This document shows, piece by piece, positions 36,328 through 45,718 of a stretch of 64,000 nucleotides of DNA. The notes under the pieces were generated by a model. That model was not told where the DNA came from. It worked only from the letters and a program-made list of their open reading frames with translations, and ran no database searches. Each line of letters starts with the position of its first letter. Position 1 is the first letter of the stretch. Position numbers and translations under genes: made by a program. Source of the DNA: Maribacter antarcticus DSM 21422 (GTDB taxonomy: Bacteria > Bacteroidota > Bacteroidia > Flavobacteriales > Flavobacteriaceae). The stretch is from positions 1 through 64,000 of the forward strand of contig NZ_JHZC01000011.1 of assembly GCF_000621125.1 (NCBI RefSeq). The letters are read 5' to 3'.

Positions 36328-36852
36328 TTGAAGGAATTAACCAATGAAGAATTAATGGCCACCGTATCCGTCGGAAACTTGGACATGCTGAAGGTTCTCT
36401 TTGAAAGACATCACAAACACGTATTCAATTTTTTATATAAAATGTGTGGAGATAAAATGTTAAGTGAGGACTTGACCCAAGAAGTTTTTTATAAACTTAT
36501 GAAGTATAGAACCTCTTATAACCATGGCAATTTTACGTCTTGGATGTTTACCATAGCAAGAAATAGTTTAAAAACACATTTTAGGCAGCATAAGGAAAAT
36601 CATGAGGATATAAGTAGTGTAACCTATGCTTTGACCTTGGTGCAGGACGATATCGAATCGGACTATTCTACCCTTCAAAAAGCACTTGCCACATTATCCG
36701 CATCAGATAGGGAATTGATTGTTTTACATCGGTTCCATGGAATTCGATATCAAGAAATTGCAGCTATTATAAATAGCACACCTGGAGCCGTTAAAACCAA
36801 AATGAGCAGAGCGATGCAAAAATTAAAATCAGTTTATTTAAAAGCAATATAA
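36328..36852 (+). CDS. ECF RNA polymerase sigma factor
   Basis: 174 residues with region 2 (KHVFNFLYKMCGDKMLSEDL, TQEVFYKLMKYRTSY, SWMFTIARNSLKTHFRQ) and region 4 (LSASDRELIVLHRFHGIRYQ, GAVKTKMSRAMQKLK). The track opens on TTG (36328), just before KELTNEELMATVSVGN. It is followed after five bases by the zinc-finger anti-sigma gene, so the two form a sigma/anti-sigma pair. It is likely to control its own operon including the two DUF4097-like genes downstream. Confidence 0.9.
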   Translation: MKELTNEELMATVSVGNLDMLKVLFERHHKHVFNFLYKMCGDKMLSEDLTQEVFYKLMKYRTSYNHGNFTSWMFTIARNSLKTHFRQHKENHEDISSVTYALTLVQDDIESDYSTLQKALATLSASDRELIVLHRFHGIRYQEIAAIINSTPGAVKTKMSRAMQKLKSVYLKAI

Positions 36853-36857
36853 ACCGT

Positions 36858-37649
36858 ATGAAACATGTTACCGATTCCCTAACAGACTATTTAGATGGCC
36901 TTCTTAACCAAGAGGAAAGCGCAGCGATAGCATCGCACTTAAAAGAATGTAGCACATGCAAGCAGGCATTGGCGCAACTGAAAGAACTATTTGGTGCTTT
37001 TGAGCAAGAGGATGTTTTAGCACCTTCCAAGCGGGTCAGGGAGCATTTTCTGGAGGCGCTTAAATCGGAACAAACAACTAAGGTTGCTACTACCCTCGAG
37101 AACAACATCAACGTACTACCCAAAAAATCAGGAGTACGTATTCTTTTAAAAATAGCCGCTGGTATTGCTCTTCTTTTTGGGGCCTTTATGTTAGGAAGAA
37201 ATCAAAACGAAAGACAAGCAAACCAAAGTCTCGCGACCCAAGAGTATAAAATGTTAGAAATGCAGCAAACAGCTATGATTTCCCTAATGGGCAATCAATC
37301 TCCAAGTAAACGCATCCAAGGCGTAAATTTAATTACCAAATTTAAAAATCCGGATGAGGAAATCATAAATGCCTTGGTGAATAGACTGTTCTTAGACAAA
37401 AACATGAACGTACGCTTAACCGCGGTAGAAGCGCTTTCCATGTTCGCGAAGTCAGAGACCGTTAAATTAGCATTTATAAAGGCGCTAGCTACTGAAAAAG
37501 ACCCTAGCATACAGATTGCCATCATTCAAAATCTAGTGCGCATACAAGCCCAGAATGCTGCAGAACCAATGAAATACTTACTGGAACAAGAAGACACCCA
37601 ACCCTTTGTAAAAGAAGAGATAAACAGAGTTTTGGGAGAAATCATTTAA
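36858..37649 (+). CDS. Anti-sigma factor with zinc finger and HEAT-like repeats
   Basis: 263 residues. N-terminal zinc-finger motif H-x3-C-x2-C (SHLKECSTC, about residues 27-35), a central membrane segment (ILLKIAAGIALLFGAFMLG), then a C-terminal helical region after it of HEAT type (LITKFKNPDEEIINALVNRL, MNVRLTAVEALSMFA, DPSIQIAIIQNLVRIQ, then a last repeat). The zinc finger would hold the sigma factor from the gene just upstream. The HEAT part should lie on the other side of the membrane and may sense the signal by binding a protein. This domain mix appears in Bacteroidota sigma operons but its signal is unknown. Confidence 0.85.
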   Translation: MKHVTDSLTDYLDGLLNQEESAAIASHLKECSTCKQALAQLKELFGAFEQEDVLAPSKRVREHFLEALKSEQTTKVATTLENNINVLPKKSGVRILLKIAAGIALLFGAFMLGRNQNERQANQSLATQEYKMLEMQQTAMISLMGNQSPSKRIQGVNLITKFKNPDEEIINALVNRLFLDKNMNVRLTAVEALSMFAKSETVKLAFIKALATEKDPSIQIAIIQNLVRIQAQNAAEPMKYLLEQEDTQPFVKEEINRVLGEII

Positions 37650-37688
37650 ACATCAAATCACAATTCAATGACATCAAAAACGAGAATC

Positions 37689-38441
37689 ATGAAAAAAATT
37701 ACAAGCATCCTTTTCACTTGTTTACTTACATGGACAATCCAATCACAGTCCGACTATAGTACATCCCTAGCCGGTATCGAATGGGTGAAAATCGAATCCA
37801 AATCTAGCGTATCCATTAAAACACACGATAAAAAAGAGATACGTATCGTTTTAAACGACCCTAAACCCATCCCAGAAAAGGCAAAAGGCCTACGTCTCTA
37901 TGGTGATGCCGGAGAAGACAACACCACTGTTGGTTTTAATGTTACCACATCTGGCAATAACCTTATTGTGAAACATGTTAGAAAGTCTGGTGAAGCAATT
38001 ATTTTTCTTCCAAAATCGCAAAATATTTCCGTTACCAATTCCTGGGGAGGGACGACCGAAATAACAGGTTTTAGTGGCGAAGTAGAAGCCAATTCCAATT
38101 TAAATGGAGCATTGGTGTTAAGCAATCTGACCGGAGCAGTTACTGCATATTCATTGAATCATGGAATACAGGTAAATTTCACTGAAATAAACCAAAATTC
38201 TCCCATAGATATTCGCACCACCAATGGCGAAATTAATGTTACCCTCCCAGAAAAAACCAGCGCCAACATAGTACTTAGTTCTTGGAACGGTGATATCTAT
38301 TCAAATTTTGATATAAAAACAAAAGAAAAAGACGGACTTAAATCATTCTCGGACCGCGATATCAATGGCATCATAAACGGTGGTGGGGTAAATATTAAAC
38401 TAAAATCTACCAACGGCACCATTTATCTGAGAAAGGAATAA
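37689..38441 (+). CDS. Secreted DUF4097-like beta-repeat protein (first copy)
   Basis: 250 residues from the ATG at 37689 (MKKITSILFTCLLTWTI, signal cut near IQSQS); an in-frame ATG seven codons earlier is less likely. The rest has short beta repeats with N-G/G-N turns (NSWGGTTEITGFSGEVEAN, NLTGAVTAYSLNHG, TTNGEINVTLPEKTSANIV), ending in GGVNIKLKSTNGTIYLRKE. DUF4097 proteins form such beta solenoids. It follows the anti-sigma gene in the same direction and probably belongs to the sigma regulon as an envelope protein. Confidence 0.75.
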   Translation: MKKITSILFTCLLTWTIQSQSDYSTSLAGIEWVKIESKSSVSIKTHDKKEIRIVLNDPKPIPEKAKGLRLYGDAGEDNTTVGFNVTTSGNNLIVKHVRKSGEAIIFLPKSQNISVTNSWGGTTEITGFSGEVEANSNLNGALVLSNLTGAVTAYSLNHGIQVNFTEINQNSPIDIRTTNGEINVTLPEKTSANIVLSSWNGDIYSNFDIKTKEKDGLKSFSDRDINGIINGGGVNIKLKSTNGTIYLRKE

Positions 38442-38459
38442 TAGTACAAACCAAAAAAA

Positions 38460-38651
38460 ATGAAAACCCTCGAGGCAATCTTACGAGGCCTTAAAAGAAA
38501 AATAGCTTTTTCAATTTTCGAAGTAAGCTTACGAGGTATTAAACCTATATATCCCGCTGCAAAAGCAGAATTAGTTCAACTAGCTGCTTTAAATTCGTTT
38601 CAAAGCAACGTTTTACAACTAAATTCATCATCAACACACAAGCAGTCATGA
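38460..38651 (+). CDS. Possible small protein in the sigma operon
   Basis: 63 codons (MKTLEAILRGLKRKIAFSIF at the start). The frame sits between the two DUF4097-like genes, follows an A-rich sequence, and its stop overlaps the next start by four bases (ATGA), as for a coupled gene. It shows no known domain or signal peptide, and its composition is weak, so it may be only chance. Confidence 0.3.
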   Translation: MKTLEAILRGLKRKIAFSIFEVSLRGIKPIYPAAKAELVQLAALNSFQSNVLQLNSSSTHKQS

Positions 38652-39361
38652 AAAAATATTTATTTATTATACTAACAGGGATTGTCAATCAAGCCATCAG
38701 TAGTCAAAAAATAATTGAAAAAGAGCTTGATTTCAACAATCAATATGTTGTCGCTGATCTAAAATTTGCGTCTGAAATAAAGGTTCAGACGTGGGATAAA
38801 AACACGGTTTATTTTAAAGCCGATATCACCACCAAAGAAGGGAAATTTTTAGAATCCTACAAAGTGAATATTCAACAAACTTCCGATAAAATTAGCATCC
38901 TGTCTAAGGCCGAAGGGGTTTTTAAAGAATTACAAGCGGAGTGGAACACTAATAATGGTAATAAGAAAAAACGATACTACAACACTGGCGAATGGTACAC
39001 GTTTACCTATACCCTCTGTGTGCCAAAAAATACCAAATTTAAAATCAGCAGTATTAATGGCAATCTCTCTTCTGATTTGATTGAAGGAGATTTTACAGCA
39101 GATTTGATTAATGGCAATATCACAATCAAGAAATACGCTGGAACCTTAGGGTTAACCAGCATAAATGGGGAAATCGATTTACGAATGGTGAATGCCAATT
39201 TAGTTGCCGAAACCATTCATGGAGATATTTATGCAGATAAAGAACTTAAATTCAGTTTTAAGGACCGTCATATTGGTCAAGAAATTTATGGTACGATTGC
39301 AGAAGGCAAAAACACCCTACGTTTAAACACCATTAACGGAAATATGTACCTACGTCGTTAA
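38648..39361 (+). CDS. Secreted DUF4097-like beta-repeat protein (second copy)
   Basis: 237 residues with signal peptide (MKKYLFIILTGIVNQAISSQ) and the same style as the first copy: early charged strands (KVQTWDKNTVYFKADITT) and C-terminal turns FKISSINGNLSSDLIEG, LINGNITIKKYAGTLG, TSINGEIDLRM, LNTINGNMYLRR. The repeat unit is about 20-25 residues with an N-G at each turn. Its last codons overlap the convergent DUF423 gene by four bases. Two paralogous solenoids downstream of one sigma/anti-sigma pair suggest an envelope stress or surface-coat response. Confidence 0.78.
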   Translation: MKKYLFIILTGIVNQAISSQKIIEKELDFNNQYVVADLKFASEIKVQTWDKNTVYFKADITTKEGKFLESYKVNIQQTSDKISILSKAEGVFKELQAEWNTNNGNKKKRYYNTGEWYTFTYTLCVPKNTKFKISSINGNLSSDLIEGDFTADLINGNITIKKYAGTLGLTSINGEIDLRMVNANLVAETIHGDIYADKELKFSFKDRHIGQEIYGTIAEGKNTLRLNTINGNMYLRR

Positions 39362-39744
39362 AGCAAGTTCTGAATAAAAGAATAGAAAAGCAACCCCCAC
39401 CCTACAACCAAAAAGAGTCCGCCAAGCGGCGTAAGTGGACCTAAAAACGTCCACTTTTTCCCTTTGGCGCCACTAATGCACAGACCATAAATGCTGAAAG
39501 AAAACAAAAACGTGCCTAAAACAAAACAGTACACCATATACCGTTCCAAGGAGGTATCCAAGTTCATGTTAAAACTTAGCATTAACAGCACTAAGGCGTG
39601 ATACATCTGATATTTAACGCCCGTCTCAAAACTGGCCAACTGCTCTGGCGACATTATTTTTTTTAAAGCATGCGCTCCAAAGGCACCGAATACAATCGCT
39701 GTCAGTCCAAAAAGTGCGCCAATACATTGTGCTAGTAAAACCAT
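39358..39744 (-). CDS. DUF423 membrane protein
   Basis: 128 residues, four membrane segments, with the family marks IVFGAFGAHALKKIM, TGVKYQMYHALVLLML and a C-terminal GPLTPLGGLFLVVGWGLLF. DUF423 (YgdD-like) proteins are small inner-membrane proteins of unknown function. Full length for the family. The gene converges on the DUF4097-like gene with a four-base overlap. Confidence 0.9.
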   Translation of the reverse strand: MVLLAQCIGALFGLTAIVFGAFGAHALKKIMSPEQLASFETGVKYQMYHALVLLMLSFNMNLDTSLERYMVYCFVLGTFLFSFSIYGLCISGAKGKKWTFLGPLTPLGGLFLVVGWGLLFYSFIQNLL

Positions 39745-39872
39745 GATTCCTTTTTATCAAATATACACTTTAGACCCGCACACTCATAGGAAGGGGAATT
39801 CATTTTTGAATTGTAAATATCATCCAAGCGTATTGCCTATTCAGCAATCCTATTAAAATAATGGCGTACTAT

Positions 39873-40295
39873 TTAATCGTTTAGTGTAATAGACACTTGG
39901 GTGTCCTTAGTTATCGAAAAAGCACAATCATCGAATTTTGGAGGACCGAACATTTTCATTTTTGCATTTGAAAAAGCAACTGGCTCCTTTGGGATGCCCA
40001 GCATGTTGGTGTCCAGTTTTCCATTTTCGTTCTTATCATGAAAAACAGCCACGGCATAGTCACCATCTGGTATGTCCTTAACGACAAGATTAGTAACTCC
40101 TTTCTCTGCTTTTTCCGAGACTGCTTTAAATACGGCATCAAATTTTAAGAAGGTTTTCTGATCAGTATACAGCGCAGCACTTATTCTTCCTTCTGAGGAC
40201 CCAACGCCGGTAATCGTCAAACGTAAAGTGTGTTGTGCGGCACTGGCTCCAAAAGTTAACATAGCGATAATCATTAGCGAATTTTTTAATTTCAT
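39873..40295 (-). CDS. DUF2141 secreted protein
   Basis: 140 residues: signal peptide (cut near GASAAQ) and a compact beta domain with GRISAALYTDQKTFL, then VKDIPDGDYAVAVFHDKNEN and GKLDTNMLGIPKEPVAFSNA, which is the DUF2141 pattern. Function unknown; it resembles small Ig-like or transthyretin-like envelope proteins. It stands alone. Confidence 0.9.
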   Translation of the reverse strand: MKLKNSLMIIAMLTFGASAAQHTLRLTITGVGSSEGRISAALYTDQKTFLKFDAVFKAVSEKAEKGVTNLVVKDIPDGDYAVAVFHDKNENGKLDTNMLGIPKEPVAFSNAKMKMFGPPKFDDCAFSITKDTQVSITLND

Positions 40296-40452
40296 ATGGA
40301 TGTAATATATAGGATACGCGGCAATTAATAGGCCATGTTCACTATCAAATATAAGGTACTAAATAACTTATTGCATTTTGGTTGGATTACTAAAAAAAGG
40401 TGTGAATGTTTATTCATAATAAATAATATACTTTTAAACAAAGAATTTAGCC

Positions 40453-40896
40453 TTAGTTGGGTGCGTCAATTTCACCGCGAAGCATAGGAACAAGGGAATT
40501 AAAGAGGTTCACCGTCTTTACCGAATCGGTTAAATTAAGATACAACTTTACGGAATCCTTATAGACCAACTTAATCTTTTGCTGGGATATATTGTCCACA
40601 AAAACATAGACCTTTTTATCGGTAAGCGAATCTTTAAACGCTCTAAAAATCCCCTTTTCCTTTTCTAAGGCAGAAAAGCCGTTTAAACGTTCCATAGGTG
40701 GTAAACGTGCTACAAAAACAACACTATCCAATTCATTATAATGTACCGATTGGTTATAAAAACCGGACATTACCTGTATATAATCTGACTTTACGCTCAC
40801 CCAGTTCTTATAATGCATGGTCAAAGCAAAGGCGCATACGATAACTGTAAGCACCAACAATAAATTCCAAAACCAATGTCTTTTGTTACTTTTCAT
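40453..40896 (-). CDS. Hypothetical membrane-anchored protein
   Basis: 147 residues: short basic N-terminus, one membrane segment (FWNLLLVLTVIVCAFALTM), then about 110 residues of mixed alpha/beta sequence outside (SVVFVARLPPMERLNGFSAL, KKVYVFVDNISQQKIKLVYK). Ends DAPN. I do not recognise a family. It lies alone on the minus strand between DUF2141 and dtxR. Confidence 0.7.
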   Translation of the reverse strand: MKSNKRHWFWNLLLVLTVIVCAFALTMHYKNWVSVKSDYIQVMSGFYNQSVHYNELDSVVFVARLPPMERLNGFSALEKEKGIFRAFKDSLTDKKVYVFVDNISQQKIKLVYKDSVKLYLNLTDSVKTVNLFNSLVPMLRGEIDAPN

Positions 40897-41083
40897 TACA
40901 TTATTATTTTTATTATCTTACCCAAACTGAAAAACAATATTAATCTATTCGTACCTCGAAAACACTCATTTCTAATACCTTGTTTCGGCCCAAAATAGTA
41001 CTCAGAACTCAAGAGCTTCTTGCGAAGTACGCTTAATGACAGTAAATTTAGATTAATCAGCGTAGCCAAAGTAATTATGCCCC

Positions 41084-41746
41084 TTATTTGTTTTCTGTAA
41101 CTTCTAAGAACAGATTTGAAGCAATCTGATCCGATATTTGAATTTCCTTTTGCTTGATTTCTATCTTCATAGAACCGTCGAACTCCTCCCGTTCTAATAC
41201 CTTAATAGTATCCCCAAGAGAAATACGTTTCTTCTCCAAAAAATTTAAAAATCCAGCTGACGTATCGTTTACACCCACGCATATTCCTTCTGCACCAAGC
41301 GAAAGCTTATTCAATAGCATCTTGACCGTTTTCTTAAACTTCCCATCCTTGTACGGTATGGGTGCTCCTAAAAATCCTACACTAGGACTCCCCAAATAAG
41401 CATCTAGTTTAACTATTAACTGCTCGCTCTTTACATGTTCCAGTTGTTCTGCTAACAAGGCTACCTCATCCTCGGAAACATCCAATTTTTCAACAAGAAA
41501 AACTTCCCATAAGCGTTGCCTTCTAATTACCGAAAGTGCGCATAAACTACCCATTTTGGTCAAAGAAACTCCTTTGTATTTCTTGTAGGATATCAATTGC
41601 TTGTCGGCTAATTTTTTGACCATATCCGTAACCGACGAAGGTTTGGTATCCATTTTGTCAGCAATCGCATTTGTGCTAATCATAGCCTGCCCCTCCTTCC
41701 TCAAATGATAAATAGCCTTAATGTAGTCTTCCTCTGCAGGAGTCAT
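41084..41746 (-). CDS. DtxR/MntR-family metal-dependent repressor
   Basis: 220 residues: N-terminal winged helix (ISTNAIADKMDTKPSSVTDM, VKKLADKQLISYKKYKG), a helical metal-binding/dimer domain (RRQRLWEVFLVEKLDVSEDE, LAEQLEHVKSEQLI), and a C-terminal FeoA/SH3-like domain (LNFLEKKRISLGDTIKVLE). The E-x-L-E-H-V motif includes expected metal ligands. Such repressors use Fe(II) or Mn(II). A TTAGATTGA element 44 bases upstream (41790-41798) is the reverse complement of one in the feoAB promoter, suggesting self-regulation and control of feo. Confidence 0.9.
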   Translation of the reverse strand: MTPAEEDYIKAIYHLRKEGQAMISTNAIADKMDTKPSSVTDMVKKLADKQLISYKKYKGVSLTKMGSLCALSVIRRQRLWEVFLVEKLDVSEDEVALLAEQLEHVKSEQLIVKLDAYLGSPSVGFLGAPIPYKDGKFKKTVKMLLNKLSLGAEGICVGVNDTSAGFLNFLEKKRISLGDTIKVLEREEFDGSMKIEIKQKEIQISDQIASNLFLEVTENK

Positions 41747-41939
41747 AATACCTTAGATTTTATGCTAAAATACAAGCTTCTTAACGAAGTTAGATTGAAA
41801 TAAAAATCAGCATACCCCGCAAAGACGTATTTTCTCAAATGGACTGAAATATAATTTTTCGTAGATTAACAGTCAAGTCAGCGCTTACATCCGAAACAAA
41901 GCTGCAAACAGAAAGGCAACCATCAAATAGAATGAAACA

Positions 41940-44384
41940 ATGAAAAAAATATATGGAGTTCTTTTTCTATTCACTTTAACCCTTGCTTCCTGCGCTAGAC
42001 AGTCAGACGCAATAATCATGGACCTAGCAACCCCATCGTTAAAAATTGCACTGGATGATACAGGATTATTTGTACATTTTATTGATGCAAGCACCGGCAA
42101 AGACTATATTTTAAAAGACTCGTTGGCTCCCTTACTATCCGTAAGAGTTAACAATAAAATCATGTATCCAAAAGCTGCAACAGCTACCGATAGTACTATT
42201 ACTTTAAATTTTGAAAATGATATCGTCGCCACCATCAAAGTAAAAGAAAAGAATACCCACTTTACATTTGAACTACTATCCATAACAAACAACGATACTA
42301 TTGAGCTAATTATTTGGGGACCCTACCCCACCTCTATACAAAAAATAATTAGCGAAACTGTGGGTGTGGTACGGGATGATGATTTTGCTATAGGCATACA
42401 ATCCTTAAATATTAAAACGCTTGGAGGATACCCATGGAACGAAAGCGATCGCATGCCCGCATTCGATATTTTTAAAGAAGAGGAGCTAAACGGTATGCAT
42501 CCCAAATCTGATGGTAGCGTCTTGTATCGGGTTGAAGCTGCAATGCCCATTGCCAATGGAAGTAGCTTACAAGCATATTGCAGAAATAGAACTACCGAAA
42601 GGATATTTTCAGATTTTGATCATGATAAAATCGTTGCCCCACCCTATGATGATGGCGGTATTATTGGTTCTAAAATAGCACTATTTGGAAGTGCTGAAGC
42701 TGCAACCTTGGAAACTATAGGTGCTATTGAAATCGCGGAAGGACTACCCCATCCTATGATTGACGGCGAATGGGCTAAAACAAACCGAAATGCCGCCGCC
42801 GCATATCTCATTACTTCTTTTACGGAAAAGACCATCGATGATGCGCTTGCATTAACTAAAAAAGCCGGTTTAAATTACCTGTACCACTACGGGAAAACCT
42901 TTGAAAGCTGGGGCCATTTTCAGTTATATAAAGGAGAGTTCCCAAATGGGATAGCAGGTTTAAAAGAATGTGTAGAAAAAGCTACAGCACAGGGCATAAA
43001 ACTAGGTACGCATTGTTTATCAAATTTCATCTCAACAGATGACCCTTACGTTACGCCTGTGCCAGACAAAAGACTTGCTAAAGTAGGGAGTTCCATTCTT
43101 GTGAGCGCTATTGATATGAAAACTACCGAAATAACAATACAAGCCCCAGACTACTTCAACCAAATGAATAACAATAGTTTAAAAACTGTGATGCTAGGTG
43201 AAGAACTGATACGCTATGGTAGTGTGTCTGAAGAAGCGCCATGGAAATTATTGGATTGCCAACGTGGGGCATTTGAAACCAAGATACTGAATCATAAGGC
43301 TGGGGACACCATTTCTAAGTTATTAGACCATGCCTACAAGGTCTTTTTAACCGATGCGGACCTCACCAAGGAAATGTCTGAAACGTTGGCCGACATCTAT
43401 AACCAAACAGGACTACGACAAATTTCCTTTGATGGTCTTGAAGGAAACAGATCTACGGGGTTGGGTACCTACGGCGAATCTTTAATGCCCTATGTTTGGT
43501 ATACAAACCTATCCGATGAGTTAAAGAATCATCTCATCATAGATGCCAGTCGCACCACACATTTTTTTTGGCATATCTACACCCGTATGAACTGGGGAGA
43601 ACCCTGGTATGCCGGTTTTCGTGAAAGTCAGATGGAATACCGGTTTAACAATCAGGCTTATTTTAAACGGAATTTTATGCCAGGCATGCTAGGCTGGTTT
43701 AAAATGGCCCCTGAAACCAGTATAGAAGATATGGAGTGGATGTTAGCCAAGTCCGCTGGTTACGATGCCGGCTATGCCTTAGTAACAGATTTGGAGATTG
43801 TTGCCGAGAATGGCAACTCCGATAAAATATTAGAACTGATAGGCGACTGGGAAAAATTAAGACTTTCAAATTCATTTACCGAAGCGCAGAAAGAACTGAT
43901 GCGGGATAACACGAAAGAGTTTTCCATTAAAAAAATAAAGGATGGTGAATGGAACTGGCAAGAGTTTTATTCAGAAATTTTTATCCATGAAAAAAAGGTG
44001 CGGCAACCTGGAGAACCAGTACATTCTACCTTCACATTCCATAATCCGGCAGCCGAACAGGTAGGCAGTTTTAGCTTGTCTGCAACTGACGGTGATGTAC
44101 GTGGAATAGCGTTAGAGCTAAATAATTATAAGAAGATTCAGATTCCGGTCATAATAAAACGAGGCCAGACGCTCCAATATACCAGTGGAAACGAACTGAT
44201 TTTATACAATGCCGATTGGGAAATTAATCGCAAAATAGCACTAGACCTTTCTGATTTTAAAGTTAAAAAGGGCAAGAATACCATTACCCTAGACTGCGAT
44301 TTTGAGACGTCAGATAAAGAGGCACATCTCAAGCTAGAAATACGGGCGAGAGTACAGCACCAAACTTTGGTTTTAAGGGAGTAA
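41940..44384 (+). CDS. Large lipoprotein, possible glycoside-hydrolase-like TIM barrel, family unknown
   Basis: 814 residues with a lipoprotein signal (LFTLTLASCARQSD, lipobox Cys near residue 18). The N-terminal third is beta-rich (LKIALDDTGLFVHFIDAS, TLNFENDIVATIKVKEK). The middle alternates strands and helices as in a TIM barrel: AGLNYLYHYGKTFESWGHFQ, GIKLGTHCLSNFISTDDP, and RQISFDGLEGNRSTGLG (D498, E501) where a catalytic acid could lie, then DASRTTHFFWHIYTRMNWGE. The C-terminal part is beta-rich again (PGEPVHSTFTFHNPAAEQVG). This order is common in large exo-acting glycosidases, but I cannot name a CAZy family. It stands alone and is not inside the island. Confidence 0.6.
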   Translation: MKKIYGVLFLFTLTLASCARQSDAIIMDLATPSLKIALDDTGLFVHFIDASTGKDYILKDSLAPLLSVRVNNKIMYPKAATATDSTITLNFENDIVATIKVKEKNTHFTFELLSITNNDTIELIIWGPYPTSIQKIISETVGVVRDDDFAIGIQSLNIKTLGGYPWNESDRMPAFDIFKEEELNGMHPKSDGSVLYRVEAAMPIANGSSLQAYCRNRTTERIFSDFDHDKIVAPPYDDGGIIGSKIALFGSAEAATLETIGAIEIAEGLPHPMIDGEWAKTNRNAAAAYLITSFTEKTIDDALALTKKAGLNYLYHYGKTFESWGHFQLYKGEFPNGIAGLKECVEKATAQGIKLGTHCLSNFISTDDPYVTPVPDKRLAKVGSSILVSAIDMKTTEITIQAPDYFNQMNNNSLKTVMLGEELIRYGSVSEEAPWKLLDCQRGAFETKILNHKAGDTISKLLDHAYKVFLTDADLTKEMSETLADIYNQTGLRQISFDGLEGNRSTGLGTYGESLMPYVWYTNLSDELKNHLIIDASRTTHFFWHIYTRMNWGEPWYAGFRESQMEYRFNNQAYFKRNFMPGMLGWFKMAPETSIEDMEWMLAKSAGYDAGYALVTDLEIVAENGNSDKILELIGDWEKLRLSNSFTEAQKELMRDNTKEFSIKKIKDGEWNWQEFYSEIFIHEKKVRQPGEPVHSTFTFHNPAAEQVGSFSLSATDGDVRGIALELNNYKKIQIPVIIKRGQTLQYTSGNELILYNADWEINRKIALDLSDFKVKKGKNTITLDCDFETSDKEAHLKLEIRARVQHQTLVLRE

Positions 44385-44557
44385 ATCATCTTTCCTAGTC
44401 AAGACAGTAATCCTAAAAAGTCTACCAAAAACAACCCTCCTATCAAGATTATGTAAATAACATACAAAATTTCAAACCTAAATATTATTACTTATCTGAC
44501 ATTAAAAAATTATCTCACAACCTACGATTCACAACCATTAAATCAACTATTAATTCC

Positions 44558-44565
44558 TATTTTTG
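44558..44565 (+). promoter_or_regulatory. -7 promoter element immediately before the lycopene cyclase start
   Basis: TATTTTTG matches TAnnTTTG and ends four bases before the ATG at 44570. If it is used, transcription would start at or within a few bases of the start codon, giving a leaderless mRNA. No clear TTG -33 element was seen at the usual distance. Confidence 0.4.
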
Positions 44566-44569
44566 ATGG

Positions 44570-45718
44570 ATGACCGTCTTACATTACGATTATATTATTA
44601 TTGGAGCTGGTGCCGCAGGTCTCATGTTGGTAGATGCCATGGGCAAAGATTCCTTTTTTAAGGACAAGTCCATCCTAATTCTAGATAAGGATACCAAAAC
44701 AACCAATGACCGTACCTGGTGCTTTTGGGAAAAAGGAGAAGGCCAATTTGACGCTATAGTTGATAAAACATGGAACCACGTCTACTTCGCAGGGAAAAAA
44801 TTTGCAAAACGCTTTAATATCAACCCGTATACCTATAAAATGATTCGCGGGATTGATTTTTATAACTCCGTTCTAGACCGAATTAAAAACCACCCAGGAA
44901 TTATTTTCAAACAAGCCGAAGTTACAGACGTACTAGATGACGGTACCCAAGTAACCGTAAAAACAGCAGAAGAAAACTACACAGGGCGGAACGTATTTAA
45001 TAGCCTCTTTAGCTATGATATGACAAGGCATCAAACAACTTATCCCGTGCTTCAACAGCATTTTATAGGGTGGTTCGTAAAAACTAGTAAACCTGTTTTT
45101 GATACCGATCAGGCTACCTATATGGATTTCTCTATACCGCAAAAAGGAAATACGCGGTTTATGTATGTGCTGCCTACTTCCGAAAACGAAGCGCTTATAG
45201 AATACACCTTGTTTTCCGAACATTTGCTACCCAAAGCAGAATATGAGAAGGCCATCAAAGACTATCTGGCAAATAACCTCGATTGTCCCGACTATGAAAT
45301 CATGGATACCGAGATGGGAAGTATTCCCATGACTGCTTATGATTTTAAGGAGCATCATTCAAAAAACATGCGTTATATAGGTACTGCTGGCGGCTGGGCC
45401 AAACCTAGTACGGGATATACCTTTAGAAGTACGGCAAAAAAGACCCCCAAGCTAATTGCACATATAAAATCTGGAAAACCTTTAGATACCCTAAGCTATA
45501 AAACCAAGTTTTGGTTTTATGATCTCTTGTTTTTAGATGTACTTTATAAAGATAATGCCAAAGGATACAACGTTTTTGAAACCCTGTTTAAAAACAGAAA
45601 ACCACAGCAAGTCTTCAAATTTTTGGACGAGGATACGAATTTTGCCGAAGACATAGGCAATATGATGGGAAGTCCAATAATTCCTTTTATTAAAGCGTTG
45701 TTCAGAAGAATTTTTTAA
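44570..45718 (+). CDS. crtY: Lycopene cyclase (CrtY/CrtL type)
   Basis: 382 residues: FAD/NAD-binding N-terminus (YIIIGAGAAGLMLVDAM), the family motif DRTWCFWEKGEGQF, then TRFMYVLPTSENEALIEYTL, MGSIPMTAYDFK and IGTAGGWAKPSTGYTF near the C-terminus. It closes the ends of lycopene to beta-ionone rings, leading to beta-carotene and zeaxanthin. The adjacent convergent prenyl-diphosphate synthase could supply the precursor. Length is normal. Confidence 0.93.
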   Translation: MTVLHYDYIIIGAGAAGLMLVDAMGKDSFFKDKSILILDKDTKTTNDRTWCFWEKGEGQFDAIVDKTWNHVYFAGKKFAKRFNINPYTYKMIRGIDFYNSVLDRIKNHPGIIFKQAEVTDVLDDGTQVTVKTAEENYTGRNVFNSLFSYDMTRHQTTYPVLQQHFIGWFVKTSKPVFDTDQATYMDFSIPQKGNTRFMYVLPTSENEALIEYTLFSEHLLPKAEYEKAIKDYLANNLDCPDYEIMDTEMGSIPMTAYDFKEHHSKNMRYIGTAGGWAKPSTGYTFRSTAKKTPKLIAHIKSGKPLDTLSYKTKFWFYDLLFLDVLYKDNAKGYNVFETLFKNRKPQQVFKFLDEDTNFAEDIGNMMGSPIIPFIKALFRRIF

